Origin: Chitinophaga solisilvae
Lineage (GTDB): Bacteria; Bacteroidota; Bacteroidia; Chitinophagales; Chitinophagaceae
Reading direction: 5' to 3'
Assembly (NCBI RefSeq): GCF_009928525.1
Contig: NZ_JAABOK010000001.1
Location: 620,001-684,000, forward strand
Length of the DNA: 64,000 nt
Shown here: positions 17,991 to 26,829 of the stretch, one piece after another
How positions within the stretch are numbered: the stretch's first letter is position 1
How the letters are laid out: every line of letters starts with the position of its first letter
Translations under genes and position numbers: made by a program
Notes under the pieces: generated by a model
The model's database searches: none
The model's input: the letters and a program-made list of their open reading frames with translations, nothing else
Told to the model about the DNA's origin: nothing

Positions 17991-18203
17991 ATGAAAAAGA
18001 TACTGATTGCCTCCACAGTGGTAGGGTCGGTGGCTGCCGGCCTGATATTATTACTGGCTAACCGGGATAAAGCCCGCCGGTTACTGGATAAAACGACCGC
18101 AGCGGCAGATGACGCCGTAGCTGCGCTCAAGAATAAATATGGCAAAGGGCAGCATAACAATAACGAGGTAACACCGGATGTCTACAGCAATGCTATGGGC
18201 TGA
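17991..18203 (+). CDS. Small membrane-anchored protein, YtxH-like
   Basis: A 70-residue protein with one N-terminal membrane helix (ILIASTVVGSVAAGLILLLA) and a charged alpha-helical tail (NRDKARRLLDKTTAAADDAV). This shape resembles YtxH-type stress-linked membrane proteins; the assignment is by shape only. Starts ATGAAAAAG. Codon use looks like that of the neighbours. Partners unknown. Confidence 0.65.
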   Translation: MKKILIASTVVGSVAAGLILLLANRDKARRLLDKTTAAADDAVAALKNKYGKGQHNNNEVTPDVYSNAMG

Positions 18204-18269
18204 TAAATATTGTTATCCTTTATTGAGACAGATTTTGGAAACCATGTGAATGAACTATCCGTATTAACG

Positions 18270-18719
18270 ATGAAACAGCAAATATCCTCATTCCTGATTG
18301 ACGATAGCAGGGATGCCCGTAACCAGTTCTTTCTGGCTTTTGATCTCCTGCAGGTAAGTAAAGCCTGCATCTGCTTTGATCATGTTGACCATGCCGCCGC
18401 CTTCTGCACCGCGCAGCCCGATACACCGGATTACATTTTTCTGCGCGTGCAGCAGCCGGCGGAAGATGGTAAACGTATGCTGGACCAGCTCCGGCAGATA
18501 CCGTCATTGGAAAATACGCCGGTCATTTTTTATGCCGCCGCTTTTACCCCGGAAGATATGACCCGCATGAAATCCCTGGGAGCGGCCGACTGGCTCGTGA
18601 AATCATCCGATCTCCACCAGCTGAAAAATTGCCTGCATACCATGCTGGAAGCATTTGAACGCAGGCAGACAGCCGTACCGCCTCTTCCCGAAGTGGCTTT
18701 AAGCCCGGTGCTCGTATAG
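18270..18719 (+). CDS. Stand-alone degenerate response-regulator receiver
   Basis: A 149-residue protein shaped like a CheY receiver: acidic pair in SSFLIDDSRDAR, alternating strand/helix pattern, conserved lysine K111 in WLVKSSD. The phospho-acceptor position reads YIFLRVQQP, with Arg59 where the Asp should be, and the usual Thr/Ser position is Ala (VIFYAAAF). It is therefore probably not phosphorylated and acts as a pseudo-receiver. No output domain follows. The start at 18270 leaves a normal receiver N-terminus; the frame is open upstream to 18210. Confidence 0.75.
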   Translation: MKQQISSFLIDDSRDARNQFFLAFDLLQVSKACICFDHVDHAAAFCTAQPDTPDYIFLRVQQPAEDGKRMLDQLRQIPSLENTPVIFYAAAFTPEDMTRMKSLGAADWLVKSSDLHQLKNCLHTMLEAFERRQTAVPPLPEVALSPVLV

Positions 18720-18817
18720 CTTCCGGGATAAAAATAAACCTTCGTGACAGATGAAGGTTCCGGCGAAAATTTTTTAATTTGCATATTTTCCTGGAACCTT
18801 AACCATCTCTCTCACGA

Positions 18818-20560
18818 ATGAAACAGCCGCCCGGAAGTGCCAAAAAGCAGCCAGGTATTATTAGCCTGCTGCGCCCATACAAAGGATTAATTGCGCTGCT
18901 GATATTGTTTGCCCTGTTAGGAAACGGTCTAAACCTGTGGTTACCTATCATTATAGGTAACGGAATAGATGCCTTTTCCCACGGTCATTTTGATTATCTG
19001 CCCCTCATCTGGCAATTCAGCGCCGCCGCACTGGTAATATTCATTTTTACCTATGTGCAGAATATTATACAGACGTATGCCTCTGAAAAAGTGGCCAGAA
19101 ATCTGCGTACACAGATCGCGGAAAAAATATCCCGGCAAAGCTATGCCTGGATAGAACAGTCGAACCCCTCTAAATTGCTGACCAACCTCACCAGCGATGT
19201 AGATGCCATCAAACTGTTTGTTTCAATGGCCATTGTATCCATCGTCTCCTCCGTTTTTATCATCATCGGTACCAGCATCCTGCTGCTCACCATCAACTGG
19301 AAGCTGGCACTGGTAGTCATTGCCATGATACCCACCATGGGCGTCACCTTCTTTATGGTGCTGGGCAAGGTCCGCGCACTCTTTATGAAAGGCAGGGAAG
19401 TGATGGACCGGCTCAATAAAGTAATCAACGAAAGCATCCTCGGCGCTGCACTGATAAATGTGGTGAACTCACAGCAACGGGAGTACGAAAAATTCCTTTC
19501 GGCCAACGGCCAGGCGATGACCTTCGGGTTATCCATCCTGAAAATGTTCGCCGGACTGATTCCTGTCATTACACTCATCGCCAACCTCGCAGCACTCGCC
19601 ATTCTGGCCCTGGGAGGTAAGTTTGTAATTAACAGCTCCATGACGCTGGGCGACTTCGCCGCTTTCAACAGTTATCTTTCTATTCTCATCTTCCCGATTC
19701 TCATCATCGGTTTTATGAGTACCGTGATAGCCCAGGCTACCGCTTCCTATGAGCGTATCAGCGGCGTACTCACCTCTCCGGATATGCTGGAACCAGGAGC
19801 CCTGGTTACTACGCTGAAAGGGGATATCGCCTGCGATAACCTCTCCCTCAGCTACGGCGAAAAAACAGTGCTGAAGAATATTTCCTTTAACGTGAAGGCC
19901 GGCTCTAAAATAGCCATCATCGGACCTACAGCAGCCGGAAAAACACAGCTGCTCTACCTGCTCATGCGCCTGATAAAACCCAATGAAGGAAAAATTACGA
20001 TCGACGGCCACGACATCGGTGAATTTGAAAGCGAATCCTTTCATCGCCAGGTGGGCTTTGTTTTCCAGGACAGCGTGATCTTTAACATGAGCATCCGGGA
20101 AAATATCGCGTTCAGTGATCTGGTGACAGACGAATCCCTGGATAAAGCCATTACCGCTTCCGAAGTAAAGGAGTTTACGGATAAGCTGCCTCAAAAGCTG
20201 GATAGCATTGCGTCTGAAAGAGGTACCAGTCTTTCCGGCGGACAAAAACAACGCATTATGCTGGCGCGTGCGCTGGCGATTGATCCTAAAATTCTGCTGC
20301 TGGATGATTTTACCGCCAGGGTGGATACTGGCACGGAACAACGTATCCTGGGCAATATCCATCAACAGTACCCAGATCTTACCCTCATCTCTGTAACACA
20401 GAAAATAGCTTCTGTTATCCATTATGATCAGATCATCCTGTTGATGGAAGGAGAAATGATTGCTGCCGGAACCCATACTGAACTGATGGATTCCTGCCCC
20501 GATTATGTACAGATATTTCATTCACAGCAAAGCACCAGCAACTATGAACTACAATCTTAG
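18818..20560 (+). CDS. ABC exporter half-transporter, degenerate catalytic half
   Basis: A 580-residue protein: six-helix ABC exporter membrane domain (about residues 20-310), then an ATPase domain. Walker A GPTAAGKT is at 369-376 and the signature LSGGQKQR is canonical. Walker B ends LLLDDFT, with Asp497 in place of the catalytic Glu, and the H-loop reads SVTQKIAS, with Gln528 in place of His. It overlaps the next ABC gene by 17 bp. It most likely forms a heterodimer with that gene's product, contributing the good signature and a non-hydrolytic site. The substrate (drug or lipid) is not predictable. Confidence 0.92.
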   Translation: MKQPPGSAKKQPGIISLLRPYKGLIALLILFALLGNGLNLWLPIIIGNGIDAFSHGHFDYLPLIWQFSAAALVIFIFTYVQNIIQTYASEKVARNLRTQIAEKISRQSYAWIEQSNPSKLLTNLTSDVDAIKLFVSMAIVSIVSSVFIIIGTSILLLTINWKLALVVIAMIPTMGVTFFMVLGKVRALFMKGREVMDRLNKVINESILGAALINVVNSQQREYEKFLSANGQAMTFGLSILKMFAGLIPVITLIANLAALAILALGGKFVINSSMTLGDFAAFNSYLSILIFPILIIGFMSTVIAQATASYERISGVLTSPDMLEPGALVTTLKGDIACDNLSLSYGEKTVLKNISFNVKAGSKIAIIGPTAAGKTQLLYLLMRLIKPNEGKITIDGHDIGEFESESFHRQVGFVFQDSVIFNMSIRENIAFSDLVTDESLDKAITASEVKEFTDKLPQKLDSIASERGTSLSGGQKQRIMLARALAIDPKILLLDDFTARVDTGTEQRILGNIHQQYPDLTLISVTQKIASVIHYDQIILLMEGEMIAAGTHTELMDSCPDYVQIFHSQQSTSNYELQS

Positions 20561-22307
20561 CAAGGATTCCAGGCAGGAAACCAGGGAGCTGTCTGTCTAT
20601 GCTGCCTTTAAAAGTCTGCTTAAACTTATATCCCATGAAAGACAGAAGCTGATTCTCGCCCTGCTGGCCACACTGGCCAATTCGGCCCTGAGCCTGCTGG
20701 GGCCTTTACTGGCGGCCTATGTGATCGATACCTATATCACCCGCGGGGAATACAGCGGGGTGCTGCTTTTTTCGGGCATCCTCCTGTTCATTTACATCCT
20801 GGCCTTTTTTACCAATTACCTGCAGATGAAACTCATGGGTACTGTCGGACAGCGTGCCCTGTTTACCTTGCGCAACGCGGTTTTCCATAAGCTGCAGCAC
20901 CTGCCCGTTGCTTTTTTTAACCAGAACAAGGCAGGAGATCTTATCTCCCGTGTCAACAACGATACGGATAAACTAAACCAGTTCTTTTCACAGGCACTCA
21001 TGCAGTTTATCGGTGGTATTATTACCATGACCGGCGCCGGTATCTTCCTCGTATCGCTGAATGTAAAACTAGGCCTGGCCTCCCTGGCTCCGGCACTGGT
21101 GATTCTGGTGATTACGCAGGTATTGTCGCCCTGGGTGAAGAAAAAGAATGCCCGCAATCTGCAGACAGTAGGGGCCCTGAGCGCCGAAATACAGGAAAGC
21201 CTGAGCAACTTCAAGGTGATAGTGGCTTTCGGCCGGCGCGACTACTTCATGAACCGCTTCGGAACAGCCAATAAAAACAACTATACCACGGCTAAGGCAA
21301 TGGGTATTGCCAACCAGATATTTGTGCCCTTATATACCCTGTTTTCCGCTATTGCACAGCTGATAGTACTTTGTTACGGCGTATACCTTATTACTGCCGG
21401 CGTTTTTACCGTCGGACTGCTACTGAGCTACCTGGCCTATACGAATTTTTTCTACAGCCCGCTGCGCCAGATGGCTACGCTCTGGGCAAGCTTTCAGACA
21501 GCTATGGCAGGCTGGGAGCGTATTTCTGAGATCCTGGTGCTGGAAAATAACATGACCACCCTGGAGGATCAGTCACAGGCATCCCCTGCGCCGCTGCTGG
21601 AAATGAAACAGGTGCATTTCGCCTATCCGGAAGGGAAGGAAATCCTGCATAATATCAATATCGCGCTGGAAAAAGGGAAGACATATGCGCTGGTAGGACC
21701 TACCGGCGGCGGTAAAACTACGACTGCCTCTCTCATTGCGCGTTTATATGATCCGGTGAAAGGCACGGTACTGCTGAACGGAAAAGATATCCGGGCTTAC
21801 AGTGCGGAAGACCGTACCCGGATGATCGGCTTCATATTGCAGGATCCGATTCTGTTTACCGGTACAGTAAGGGAAAATATTCTCTACGGCAATGATGCGT
21901 ATGAAAATTATACGAATGAACAACTGGAAGAGGTAATCCGCGGCGCTAACCTGGAGAAGCTGCTTGCCATTTTTGAACAGGGCCTTGAAACCCAGGTGCA
22001 GTCTGCCGGAGAAAGTGTAAGCCTCGGACAGAAACAGCTGATCGCCTTTATGCGCGCGGTATTACGCAAACCTGCATTACTGATTCTGGATGAGGCTACT
22101 GCCAATATTGATACTGTAACGGAAAAACTGCTGGGGGAAATACTGGAAAAGCTGCCGGCAGAAACTACCCGTGTCATTATTGCGCACCGCCTGAACACAA
22201 TTGAAAATGCAGATGAGATCTATTTCGTAAATGCCGGAGAGGTGACCAATGCAGGCTCTTTCCATCATGTGGTAGATAAGCTGCAGCAACGGCCGCACCA
22301 TAATTAA
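20544..22307 (+). CDS. ABC exporter half-transporter, catalytic half
   Basis: A 587-residue membrane-plus-ATPase protein. Walker A GPTGGGKT (from residue 385), Walker B LLILDEATANID (Glu517) and H-loop IIAHRLNT (His548) are canonical, but the signature reads ESVSLGQKQ instead of LSGGQ. Combined with the preceding gene this gives one canonical and one degenerate ATP site, the arrangement of heterodimeric type IV exporters such as TM287/288 and BmrCD. The start at 20544 is chosen for a natural N-terminus; it lies inside the preceding gene, implying translational coupling. Confidence 0.93.
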   Translation: MNYNLSKDSRQETRELSVYAAFKSLLKLISHERQKLILALLATLANSALSLLGPLLAAYVIDTYITRGEYSGVLLFSGILLFIYILAFFTNYLQMKLMGTVGQRALFTLRNAVFHKLQHLPVAFFNQNKAGDLISRVNNDTDKLNQFFSQALMQFIGGIITMTGAGIFLVSLNVKLGLASLAPALVILVITQVLSPWVKKKNARNLQTVGALSAEIQESLSNFKVIVAFGRRDYFMNRFGTANKNNYTTAKAMGIANQIFVPLYTLFSAIAQLIVLCYGVYLITAGVFTVGLLLSYLAYTNFFYSPLRQMATLWASFQTAMAGWERISEILVLENNMTTLEDQSQASPAPLLEMKQVHFAYPEGKEILHNINIALEKGKTYALVGPTGGGKTTTASLIARLYDPVKGTVLLNGKDIRAYSAEDRTRMIGFILQDPILFTGTVRENILYGNDAYENYTNEQLEEVIRGANLEKLLAIFEQGLETQVQSAGESVSLGQKQLIAFMRAVLRKPALLILDEATANIDTVTEKLLGEILEKLPAETTRVIIAHRLNTIENADEIYFVNAGEVTNAGSFHHVVDKLQQRPHHN

Positions 22308-22495
22308 TTAGTAGTAAGTAATCACCATATATTCTCTGCATGCAGGCTGCAGTCTGGATTACACAGGCTGCAGCCCTGTCTGGCAGCATAATGCCGGCAA
22401 CGGTTGTAGTGCCTTCTTTCTCCTGCAATTTCCTGTATCATTACCGGCATAATAGTAACGACTATACGTTGTATAGACTGTATCGTAATTTTTCT

Positions 22496-23560
22496 TTAGT
22501 CCTGCATAGCAATTAATCCATATTGCCGGGAGTGTGTGATGGCGGTGGCGCTGTGCTCAAAGTAGCAGCAGGTAATACCTTTGTCTGTCAGCCTGCGCAC
22601 GATCACTTCTGTGGCTGCCCTGTTTTTACGGCTTACCTGTCTCAGGTAAATACACAATATCCGGTCAGGGAAATGGGAAGCTACAGCTTCATAGATATGC
22701 GGGTCCTGTTGGGTATCATCTCCCAGTAAAACAAATGACATATGCGGATAGCTCTCCATTATCCTGGCGATGCGGGTAAATTTGGTGCCATGCTTGCCGG
22801 TACCTGTCTGCCACAGCTGGGAGAATGTTTTCAGCTGGTTCAGCAGGTATACGCCCTGCGGCAGGTCCCAGGCATCCGCAAATGCCAGCAGGTAATCGTA
22901 GAGATTCCATTCACTGCTGGATACATAGAAAAACGGGTTGGGCGTACCGGCTGTGGTACGGCCGAGGCTCAGCAGCCGGTAATGTTGTACTACTCCTTCG
23001 AAAGGCTTTCTGGCAGCCGGGTTACGGGTAAGCAGCACATAGAGTTTTTTATGCAGATGACCAGAGTGGGAGATCAGGAAGGTATCATCAATATCAGAAA
23101 TACACCCGAACTGGGTACGGTGCGGGATGTAGAGCAGGCCGTTTCCGGAGGTAATATCTTCCCCGTTTTGGGTATACATGACAGTTATGGGGTGCCAGCC
23201 GGCAGGAGTGGGGCTTTCCGGCGCCCACTGGAAATGGAAGAAGCCATCCGTGGCGGTGGTGGTGCTGATGCGCCGCTGTTGCCATTGCAGGTATACGGTG
23301 GCATTGGCCACCGGGCGTACCATGAAAAGACGCAGTAATGTCCCGATATTTGCCAGTACGCCTTTTCTTTGCTGTGGAGCTGCCGCAGGGCTGAGGGAAA
23401 GTACGTGACCAAAGATCTGCAGCTGCCCGTCGCGCCCGTAGCCCCTGTAAACTTTTACCATGGGTTGTGTGCGGAGGCCAAGCCATTGCAGCAGCCTGCC
23501 TGCAGGCGTTTTTTTTGCGGCGTTATATTTGATCTCCGGTGTAACGTTTATCTGGTCCAT
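22496..23560 (-). CDS. App1-family (DUF2183) phosphatase
   Basis: A 354-residue protein with an N-terminal beta-rich region (residues 30-145) and a HAD-type phosphatase domain opening with DIDDT at 156-160, the nucleophile motif. Later motifs FFYVSSSEWNLYDYL and FVLLGDDTQQDP are typical of the App1 family, named after yeast phosphatidate phosphatase App1. Bacterial members are presumed lipid phosphatases. It is divergent from the diacylglycerol kinase gene with only 30 bp between start codons. Confidence 0.88.
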   Translation of the reverse strand: MDQINVTPEIKYNAAKKTPAGRLLQWLGLRTQPMVKVYRGYGRDGQLQIFGHVLSLSPAAAPQQRKGVLANIGTLLRLFMVRPVANATVYLQWQQRRISTTTATDGFFHFQWAPESPTPAGWHPITVMYTQNGEDITSGNGLLYIPHRTQFGCISDIDDTFLISHSGHLHKKLYVLLTRNPAARKPFEGVVQHYRLLSLGRTTAGTPNPFFYVSSSEWNLYDYLLAFADAWDLPQGVYLLNQLKTFSQLWQTGTGKHGTKFTRIARIMESYPHMSFVLLGDDTQQDPHIYEAVASHFPDRILCIYLRQVSRKNRAATEVIVRRLTDKGITCCYFEHSATAITHSRQYGLIAMQD

Positions 23561-23590
23561 ATCTGGGAGGCCGATGCTTAAATAGTGTAT

Positions 23591-24484
23591 ATGATTAAAA
23601 AGATAAGATTATTATTTATTATAAATCCTGCTTCCGGGAAAAACCGGAAGATAGCGCCGCAAGAAGTGGTCCAACGTTTTTTTGCAGATAAGCCTGCAAA
23701 TGAGATCACCTTGTTTATACTGACGGGAGATGTAAAGAAAGATGTGGCAGACATAACAGCCCTGATACAGCAGGGGGGCTGGAATGGGGTAGTGGCGGCT
23801 GGCGGGGACGGTACGGTAAAGCTGGTGGCAGGATGCCTGCTGTATACGGATATACCGTTAGGTATCCTGCCGGCCGGATCGGCCAATGGCATGGCGCGGG
23901 ATCTGTGCCTGCCGGAAAACTGGGAGGCGGCGTTGCAGGTGATTGCCGACGGTGTGGTAAAGCATATTGACGTGATTAGTATCAATGGCCGTGAAATATC
24001 GGTGCACCTGAGTGATATTGGCCTGAATGCCTTACTGGTAAAGTATTTTGAGCGCTCAGGCGTGCGGGGTATGCTGGGCTACGCGCGGGTGGCGTTTAAA
24101 ACATTTTATTACCGGCAGCAGTTTGCGGTGGTCATTGATAATGGAGCAGAAGAAGTAAGAAGAAATGCATTTATGATTGTACTGGCAAATGCCGGCAGGT
24201 ATGGCACCGGCGCCTGCATCAATCCGGAGAGTGACCTCAGCGACGGTATTTTTGAAGTGGTACTGATAAAGCAGTTGTCGCTGATAGAAACATTGAAGAT
24301 GATGTTCAGCCACCGGCCGTTCAATCCGCGTAAAACAGAGATCATCCGGGCCAGGAAGGCGCATATATATACGCGCCGGAAGGCGGAGTTTCAGATAGAC
24401 GGAGAGTATATCGGTAAGGTGAATGATATTAATGCAGAAATATTGCCCAGGGCGCTGGCGGTGTATGTAACGGCGGGCAGGTAG
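23591..24484 (+). CDS. Diacylglycerol kinase-family lipid kinase
   Basis: A 297-residue DAGK-catalytic-domain protein (YegS/DgkB type). Motifs: LLFIINPASGKNRK at the N-terminus, VVAAGGDGTVKLVAG with the GGDGT nucleotide loop (71-75), and LPAGSANGMARDLCLP. The C-terminal FQIDGEY motif closes the lid domain. It would phosphorylate diacylglycerol or a related lipid. A GTG codon at 23585 is an alternative start. The divergent App1 phosphatase could reverse the reaction. Confidence 0.92.
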   Translation: MIKKIRLLFIINPASGKNRKIAPQEVVQRFFADKPANEITLFILTGDVKKDVADITALIQQGGWNGVVAAGGDGTVKLVAGCLLYTDIPLGILPAGSANGMARDLCLPENWEAALQVIADGVVKHIDVISINGREISVHLSDIGLNALLVKYFERSGVRGMLGYARVAFKTFYYRQQFAVVIDNGAEEVRRNAFMIVLANAGRYGTGACINPESDLSDGIFEVVLIKQLSLIETLKMMFSHRPFNPRKTEIIRARKAHIYTRRKAEFQIDGEYIGKVNDINAEILPRALAVYVTAGR

Positions 24485-24485
24485 C

Positions 24486-24905
24486 TCAGAGGGTCAGCTC
24501 ATCCCGGCTGAGGGCATGGAAGAGGTTCTGCAGCTGATGTACGTGCACCAGGGGGCGGCCATAGGGAACCAGTCCGCCGGGAGCTTCCGTTACCGGTTGA
24601 AAGCAGCCGTTTTCGAAGCGGATGTGCAGGCTGTTGAGGCGGTTGTATTTCAGGGAGTATACATTTTCATCTTCTCCTTCATCCGCGGCCCCGCGGATAA
24701 AATCGAATTTTATCAGCTGATAGAGATCCAGCATTACGGGATTGGCCTTGTCACAGGGAAGTTTGCTGCGAGGCAGGCTGCTGTTATAGATATATCCGTC
24801 GAGGATGCCTTCTACAACAAATACTGTTTCTTCCATATTGTAGTCAAAATAGGAGACATAGTTGCCTATTCTGATATCTGCTTCATCAATCATGGAGGAT
24901 GGCAA
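24486..24905 (-). CDS. Uncharacterised small protein with RIGNYV and HQLQNL motifs
   Basis: A 139-residue protein without signal peptide or membrane segment. It starts with DEADIRIGNYVSYFDY and ends with HVHQLQNLFHALSRDELTL, a layout I associate with a widespread Bacteroidota small protein of unknown function often seen near phage genes; this is recollection, not a search result. Its stop lies one base after the kinase stop (convergent). No function is assigned. Confidence 0.7.
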   Translation of the reverse strand: MPSSMIDEADIRIGNYVSYFDYNMEETVFVVEGILDGYIYNSSLPRSKLPCDKANPVMLDLYQLIKFDFIRGAADEGEDENVYSLKYNRLNSLHIRFENGCFQPVTEAPGGLVPYGRPLVHVHQLQNLFHALSRDELTL

Positions 24906-24914
24906 TAAGGTTAT

Positions 24915-25277
24915 TTACACAAAACATGTTAACAGCAACGCTATGATGGCAGGCGATGCCTGTACCCAGAAGATCTTCCTGTCGGCAGTAAGGGCGCCAT
25001 AAATTCCGGCAATGGCTACGCAGCTGAGGAAAAAGGAAGCTGTGCGCAGGGACCAGACAGGGTCGCTGATGAGCAGCGACCATCCCAGGCCTGCGGCGAG
25101 GAAGCCGTTATACAGCCCCTGATTGGCAGCCAGCGGTTTGGTGGGAGCAAATAAGGACGGAGGAAGACTTTTAAATACTTTGGGCCCTCTGGTGGTCCAC
25201 GCGAACATTTCAAACCACATGATGTAGAAATGTTCCAGCATGATGACAGCGGTCAGTATTTTCAGGAGTAGGAGCAT
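24915..25277 (-). CDS. DUF1304 family membrane protein
   Basis: A 120-residue protein with four predicted membrane helices. The opening helices (LKILTAVIMLEHFYIMWFEMFAW) and the motif PLAANQGLYNGFLAAGL are typical of DUF1304. Function unknown. It lies 9 bp upstream of the preceding small gene on the same strand, so the two may be cotranscribed. Confidence 0.87.
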   Translation of the reverse strand: MLLLLKILTAVIMLEHFYIMWFEMFAWTTRGPKVFKSLPPSLFAPTKPLAANQGLYNGFLAAGLGWSLLISDPVWSLRTASFFLSCVAIAGIYGALTADRKIFWVQASPAIIALLLTCFV

Positions 25278-25312
25278 AACCTGTTTTGATAGTGTTATGC
25301 TAAATATACTAA

Positions 25313-25345
25313 AAATTAAAAACCCGGCATTTGCCGGGTTTCGTT
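25313..25345 (-). terminator. Terminator of the KGG stress gene
   Basis: Hairpin AACCCGGCA-TT-TGCCGGGTT (25321-25340), followed on the minus strand by TTTAATTTTTAG. It separates the KGG gene from DUF1304. Confidence 0.8.
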
Positions 25346-25670
25346 AAAAATTATTTTCCTCGTTGGTGGTCTGGCTGCTCTTTTTCTTTCCTCGGTTGGT
25401 ACCGCCTTTGCGGCCTATGGCAGCCATATGTTCGCGGTTACGGCTTACTGCCTCTCCGCCTTTTTTACCTGCAGCACGGGCTTCTTCAGATGTGAATTTA
25501 TGTGCAACACCCTGCTGGTGCGCGGCCCTGCCACCTTCCCTGGAAATAGCGCGTTGCTGTTCAGGGTCCATGGATGCAAATCCTCTTTTACTGTGTTTGG
25601 ATTTGTCTGTCGGACTTTTCTCGTGGTTGTCAGCACTGGGTGCCAGTTGTTGATACCTGATGTGTTCCAT
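25344..25670 (-). CDS. KGG-motif stress-induced protein
   Basis: A 108-residue hydrophilic protein with three KGG-type repeats: QRAISREGGRAAH, ARAAGKKGGEAVS and MAAIGRKGGTNRG, the PF10685 pattern seen in GsiB and YciG-like proteins. These are intrinsically disordered, hydrophilin-like stress proteins. The N-terminal 35 residues are charged and variable. It is divergent from the histone-like gene at 25942; the 271-bp gap between them shows no clear promoter. Confidence 0.88.
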   Translation of the reverse strand: MEHIRYQQLAPSADNHEKSPTDKSKHSKRGFASMDPEQQRAISREGGRAAHQQGVAHKFTSEEARAAGKKGGEAVSRNREHMAAIGRKGGTNRGKKKSSQTTNEENNF

Positions 25671-25941
25671 AATCCTGGATTTTTATAGTGTAGTGAACAA
25701 TTTGTTACTGAATGCGAACAAGGAATATGCCACCGGACCAAATCACTTGCAGATGAAGGTTTTATGATAGTTGCCTGTATTGTAATGGGGCAATTCGTTC
25801 CCCAATACATAGAATTTTTAACACAGTATTAAATCCCGGCTCCACAGATATTCATATTATATCGCCCGGCTGCAGCTGGCGTATATTTTGTTTCACATTA
25901 GCTGTTACGCCTTATTTCATAACCCATTTAAATCTTCGATT

Positions 25942-26370
25942 ATGGCCAAGTATTCCAAAAAATCGCAGGAGAAGGTAGAAAAGGTAATGCATGAAATGCA
26001 TGAAGGCAAACTGAAAAGCGGCAGAAGCGGAAAGAAAGTGACCAACCCCAAACAGGCTATTGCTATAGGATTATCAGAAGCCCGCAAGGAAGGGGCCAGG
26101 GTGCCAAAGAAAGCCGCTGCTAAAAAAGCTGCCGCAAAAAAATCAACGGCTAAGAAAACGACAGCCAAAAAATCAACCGCCAAAAAGACTACCGTTAAAA
26201 AAGCTACTGCTAAAAAGGCAACCGCTAAACGCGCTTCTTCTGCCAGATCTACTGCCAAAAAGGCAACCACCAGAAAGGCTGCAGCAGGAAAATCAACCCG
26301 TAAAAAAGCAACCACCAGGAAGGCCACACATAAACGTACGGCCAGACGCAAGGCTGCTGCGCATGCCTGA
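25942..26370 (+). CDS. DUF6496 protein with histone H1-like Lys/Ala tail
   Basis: A 142-residue protein. Residues 1-55 (KYSKKSQEKVEKVMHEMHEG, then KQAIAIGLSEARKEGA) form a small conserved head. Residues 56-142 are a low-complexity tail of KKAA, KKST and KKTT words like the C-terminus of histone H1. It likely binds DNA non-specifically and compacts the nucleoid; inference from composition. The start at 25942 is preferred over a longer upstream frame because the head begins there. Confidence 0.85.
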   Translation: MAKYSKKSQEKVEKVMHEMHEGKLKSGRSGKKVTNPKQAIAIGLSEARKEGARVPKKAAAKKAAAKKSTAKKTTAKKSTAKKTTVKKATAKKATAKRASSARSTAKKATTRKAAAGKSTRKKATTRKATHKRTARRKAAAHA

Positions 26371-26401
26371 GCATTATGCGGTAACAGTTATTCATATATA
26401 C

Positions 26402-26440
26402 AAAAAAAGACCGGTGACTGCATAGCACCGGTCTTTTTAT
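26402..26440 (+). terminator. Terminator after the histone-like gene
   Basis: AAAAAAAGACCGGTG-ACTGCATAG-CACCGGTCTTTTTAT hairpin with T-tract; symmetric A/T flanks allow use in both directions. Confidence 0.9.
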
Positions 26441-26488
26441 ATGGCATAACCCTTGTACCTTTTCCAGCGGACCCTAAAATTGTTGGCT

Positions 26489-26743
26489 ATGGAAAAGCAT
26501 AACATAACGGTAATGATTAAGGGGAAACCATATGGGCTGACGATCACCATTAACCGCGCAGCATTTGAAACGGTGTATGAAGTCATCCCGAACGTCAGCG
26601 ATCACGTATTACAGGACTTTCAGCCTAATTCCAACACATTTACGATCGATCATACAGATACTGTAGAAGGGAGTATACGCACAGTGGAAGGAGAACAGAT
26701 TGCACGCATTATCTGGCTGGAAATACTGAACAAAATGGAGTAA
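26489..26743 (+). CDS. Uncharacterised 84-residue protein
   Basis: A small acidic soluble protein starting MEKHNITVMIKGKPYGLTI and ending EGEQIARIIWLEILNKME. It has a beta-rich N-terminal half and no membrane segment or recognised motif. The start is preceded by no clear promoter. It sits between a terminator and the MscS promoter, so it is probably monocistronic. Function unknown. Confidence 0.65.
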   Translation: MEKHNITVMIKGKPYGLTITINRAAFETVYEVIPNVSDHVLQDFQPNSNTFTIDHTDTVEGSIRTVEGEQIARIIWLEILNKME

Positions 26744-26799
26744 ATACGCGGTGGCAACCATTTTATATGAAAGACCACCACAATTTCCTGCAGCATTTG

Positions 26800-26807
26800 T
26801 ACTTTTG
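26800..26807 (+). promoter_or_regulatory. Promoter -7 element of the MscS gene
   Basis: TACTTTTG fits TAnnTTTG and ends 22 bp before the chosen ATG at 26830. It lies inside the longer upstream frame, arguing against a start at 26767. Confidence 0.5.
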
Positions 26808-26829
26808 CAGGAAAGCGTGTGGGATAACT

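Noticed and set aside
19529..20521. 330-codon minus-strand frame in the first ABC gene
   Set aside because: Antisense to intact Walker and signature motifs; it is a shadow.
26767..26829. Longer N-terminus for the MscS gene
   Set aside because: A TACTTTTG promoter element lies inside the extra segment, so the ATG at 26830 is preferred.
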